5,911 bases of DNA from an uncultured Lachnospiraceae bacterium (lineage in GTDB: Bacteria; Bacillota_A; Clostridia; Lachnospirales; Lachnospiraceae): assembly GCA_910588595.1 (NCBI GenBank), contig CAJUQU010000264.1, positions 1 through 5,911 on the forward strand. The letters are read 5' to 3'. This document shows, piece by piece, positions 4,122 through 5,911 of this stretch. How positions within the stretch are numbered: position 1 is the first letter of the stretch; every line of letters begins with the position of its first letter. The notes beneath the pieces were generated by a model that was given only the letters and a program-made list of their open reading frames with translations, did no database searches and had not been told where the DNA came from. The position numbers were made by a program, and so were the translations under genes.

Positions 4122-5911
4122 CTATTCTCCTTCCGCGGTTTTTTTGTTGAAAAAGTCCTGGCTGAATTTATTATTGAAGTTGTCAAAAAACTCTTTCTGT
4201 TTCGCGTTCTCTTCCTGTGCTTTTTTTCTGCTTCTGGCTCTCTGTTCCACTTCCTCTGCTTTTCTTTCCGAGAGCGAAAGCGCCGCCTTTCTTGCGTTCT
4301 CCTCAATTTTAGGGTTCATTATTATCTGACGTGCATTATTGGCTGGTTCAACAATCTGTTCCACGGATTCTCTAAGCAGACGTATTCTTGTTAAGGTATT
4401 GCTTACACTTTTGATATCATCATCAGTCAGGGCATTCCGCAGGGCAAGTTCCGTGGATTCCTTTTTGAACTGCTGCATTTCCTTAAATTCTTCCGGTTCC
4501 GCTCCGTAACCGTATTTCTTTTTCTTTGATGCTGTAAACATAAAATTGTCTTCCGTGTCAAAAATATATAACACATCAGGTTCCATTGGGCTGTACCTTA
4601 CAAATACTTCTCTGCCTATATATTTTTCGTTGACTATACAGTCGTAAAAAGTGTTGTTGAATTTAATTCCATCCTGCTGGATTTTACGTATTCCCTTGAC
4701 ACGCAGCAGATAAAAAAGCAGTGATTTTTTAGGAACCATCCTTTGTGGATTTTCTGGATGTTCAGCCAAAAGCTTGTAGTACCAGTAATTAGGTGATTTA
4801 CCTTCCATGGAATCCCCTGTATGAGAGCTGTTATTATAGAACTCTATATACTCATCATGTCCTTTTTTAAATTCCTCTAATGTCGGATATTCCATTATGT
4901 CCAAATGCTTAAGATCTTCTGGTCTATTCTTGGCATCGCTTCCGGCATATGTACGCCACATCTTGCCAAATGATTCTTCAAGTGTCCTAAAAAATCGTTC
5001 TATGTTTTTGGACTGTCCATGATAAGGCAGCGTAAATTTAGGTTCTATACCCAAATTTTTGGCTAGATTGCCGAGTATTTCTTCCTCATCGTTTTTTGAA
5101 GGAGTATAAAATAAGTCTTTTGCCCTATAATCCTTACCATTATCAAGATATACATGTTTAGGCACGCCGTACTTCTCTATTGCCAGTCCGAAGACGTATA
5201 AAACAATGTCTGCATTTGGAGATTCTAAACGGATATACCATGCCAAAATTTTCCGTGTCCGCACATCCATTACATAACTTCCCCACGGCCTTGCTGCACG
5301 CCACTTTCCATTTTTGTCTTGATATCTTACAAAGACATCCATCAGATGATGGTCACTAACATAATAATCATTTGGAAGTATGGTGGAGTAATCCCTCAGG
5401 CAATGACTTTCTACATCATTCTGATACTGAATTTTTCCACCACGTTTTAGCGCGATTTCTGAACAGGAAATTGACTTGGCAAACCTGCGAAACACACTTT
5501 CACTTGGAAGTATATCTTCCTCCCCATTGTAACGTGCATATGCTAAAGTTTCCCTGTAGCATTGACTGATATTTGGTTTTGAAGACTGCAAAACCAATAC
5601 TTTGAAATATCGCAGATACTCCAGGGGTGCAGAACAATCCCCCCTGTTATGTCCGCCCCGTTTATCTACAAACTGTTGGACTCCCTCCTCCTCCTCTGCT
5701 CTTTTTAATAATGAATAAAGTGTGCTTTGTGATATTGTGTTGTCTGGATTTTTAACATTCCAGTCCTGTAAAAAATCTTGTTTGATTTTAGTTTCTGACT
5801 TAACACCGTCTTGTAAGGCAAACTTTTTAAATAACTTAAATTCTGCCACAATACGCTTCTTAATTGCGCCCCGTTCCTTTTGGGATTTAGTACTATAGTT
5901 GTCAGGATATT
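4122..5911 (-). CDS. A: MuA-like DDE transposase (N-terminus beyond right edge)
   Basis: Catalyses strand nicking and strand transfer of the phage ends during integration and replicative transposition. An in-frame GTG at 5847-5849 gives 575 residues, but the frame stays open through the remaining 62 bases (YPDNYSTKSQKERGAIKKRI before it). No suitably spaced ribosome site precedes the GTG, so the gene very likely continues outside. Numbering from that GTG: a helical DNA-binding segment with STLYSLLKR and DKRGGHNRG (42-70); the RNase-H-like core with catalytic Asp166 (YYVSDHHLMD), Asp236 (VYLDNGKDY) and Glu284 (SKNIERFF), matching MuA Asp269, Asp336 and Glu392; a beta-barrel-like part (about 385-440); and a charged, basic coiled-coil tail (about 450-550), comparable to MuA domain III, which contacts MuB. 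The catalytic triad looks intact. The B gene follows after one base. Confidence 0.95.
   Translation of the reverse strand, partial: YPDNYSTKSQKERGAIKKRIVAEFKLFKKFALQDGVKSETKIKQDFLQDWNVKNPDNTISQSTLYSLLKRAEEEEGVQQFVDKRGGHNRGDCSAPLEYLRYFKVLVLQSSKPNISQCYRETLAYARYNGEEDILPSESVFRRFAKSISCSEIALKRGGKIQYQNDVESHCLRDYSTILPNDYYVSDHHLMDVFVRYQDKNGKWRAARPWGSYVMDVRTRKILAWYIRLESPNADIVLYVFGLAIEKYGVPKHVYLDNGKDYRAKDLFYTPSKNDEEEILGNLAKNLGIEPKFTLPYHGQSKNIERFFRTLEESFGKMWRTYAGSDAKNRPEDLKHLDIMEYPTLEEFKKGHDEYIEFYNNSSHTGDSMEGKSPNYWYYKLLAEHPENPQRMVPKKSLLFYLLRVKGIRKIQQDGIKFNNTFYDCIVNEKYIGREVFVRYSPMEPDVLYIFDTEDNFMFTASKKKKYGYGAEPEEFKEMQQFKKESTELALRNALTDDDIKSVSNTLTRIRLLRESVEQIVEPANNARQIIMNPKIEENARKAALSLSERKAEEVEQRARSRKKAQEENAKQKEFFDNFNNKFSQDFFNKKTAEGE
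4127..4132 (-). promoter_or_regulatory. Ribosome binding site that fixes the MuB start
   Basis: On the minus strand AAGGAG lies six bases before the ATG at 4120, inside the last codons of the transposase gene. This settles the start in favour of the 234-residue product over a 296-residue upstream extension. It also implies that ribosomes finishing A can re-initiate on B. Confidence 0.8.

Noticed and set aside
4121..4306. N-terminal 62-residue extension of the MuB gene
   Set aside because: It is Arg/Lys-rich sequence in a second frame of the transposase tail. A strong AAGGAG site and ATG at 4120 immediately follow the A stop, which is typical A-B coupling.
3978..4394. Plus-strand open frame of 138 codons opposite A and B
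   Set aside because: It is antisense to two confidently assigned genes, its Phe/Leu/Ser-rich composition mirrors the Lys/Glu-rich coding strand, and no ribosome site was seen.
5847..5849. GTG as the true start of the transposase
   Set aside because: The frame remains open to the window edge with sensible sequence upstream, there is no suitably spaced ribosome site, and the family is longer at the N-terminus. Treated as a 5'-partial gene.

Overview
The window looks like part of a Mu-type transposable prophage in a low-to-moderate GC Gram-positive host, probably a gut Clostridia/Lachnospiraceae-like Firmicute. The phage assignment is firm: a Mu gpT-like major head protein, a Mu gpI-like head protease/scaffold, a Mor-family activator, a MuB-like AAA+ ATPase and a MuA-like DDE transposase are all readable. 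The host is inferred only from composition, strong AGGAGG-type ribosome binding sites and the style of the small proteins.

Layout. Plus strand, 1-2401: the tail of an unidentified protein (2-217), then gpT (235-1188), gpI (1188-2102) and a short Mor-like protein (2123-2401). They are packed as one operon, with a 1-nt overlap at the gpT/gpI junction and short gaps elsewhere, and end at a clear intrinsic terminator (2406-2442). Minus strand, read from the right edge leftwards: a MuA-like transposase (4122 to beyond 5911, N-terminus cut by the window edge), MuB (start 4120, one base after the A stop), a 13-bp hairpin, a promoter with an overlapping palindrome, and two small genes (3073-3288 and 2722-3021). 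This strand ends at a perfect 36-bp palindrome (2677-2712) and a second intrinsic terminator (2607-2641).

The two transcription units converge on a roughly 320-bp non-coding stretch (2402-2721) rich in hairpins and palindromes. This differs from phage Mu, where early (A, B), middle (mor) and late (I, T) genes all run the same way. The order T-I-mor is also unlike Mu (mor far upstream, I before T). So the early module appears inverted relative to the late module, and the activator gene sits at the end of a head operon.

How the genes work together: MuA joins element ends to target DNA, and MuB binds target DNA with ATP and activates MuA. gpI processes the prohead and supplies the scaffold, and gpT forms the capsid shell. 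The Mor-like protein probably activates a phage promoter. The two small genes are likely accessory early genes with their own promoter. I found no tRNA, rRNA, CRISPR array, insertion sequence or recognisable phage end. I see no wholly novel system. The most interesting points are the rearranged architecture, the operator-like promoter at 3318-3351 and the palindrome-rich convergence zone.
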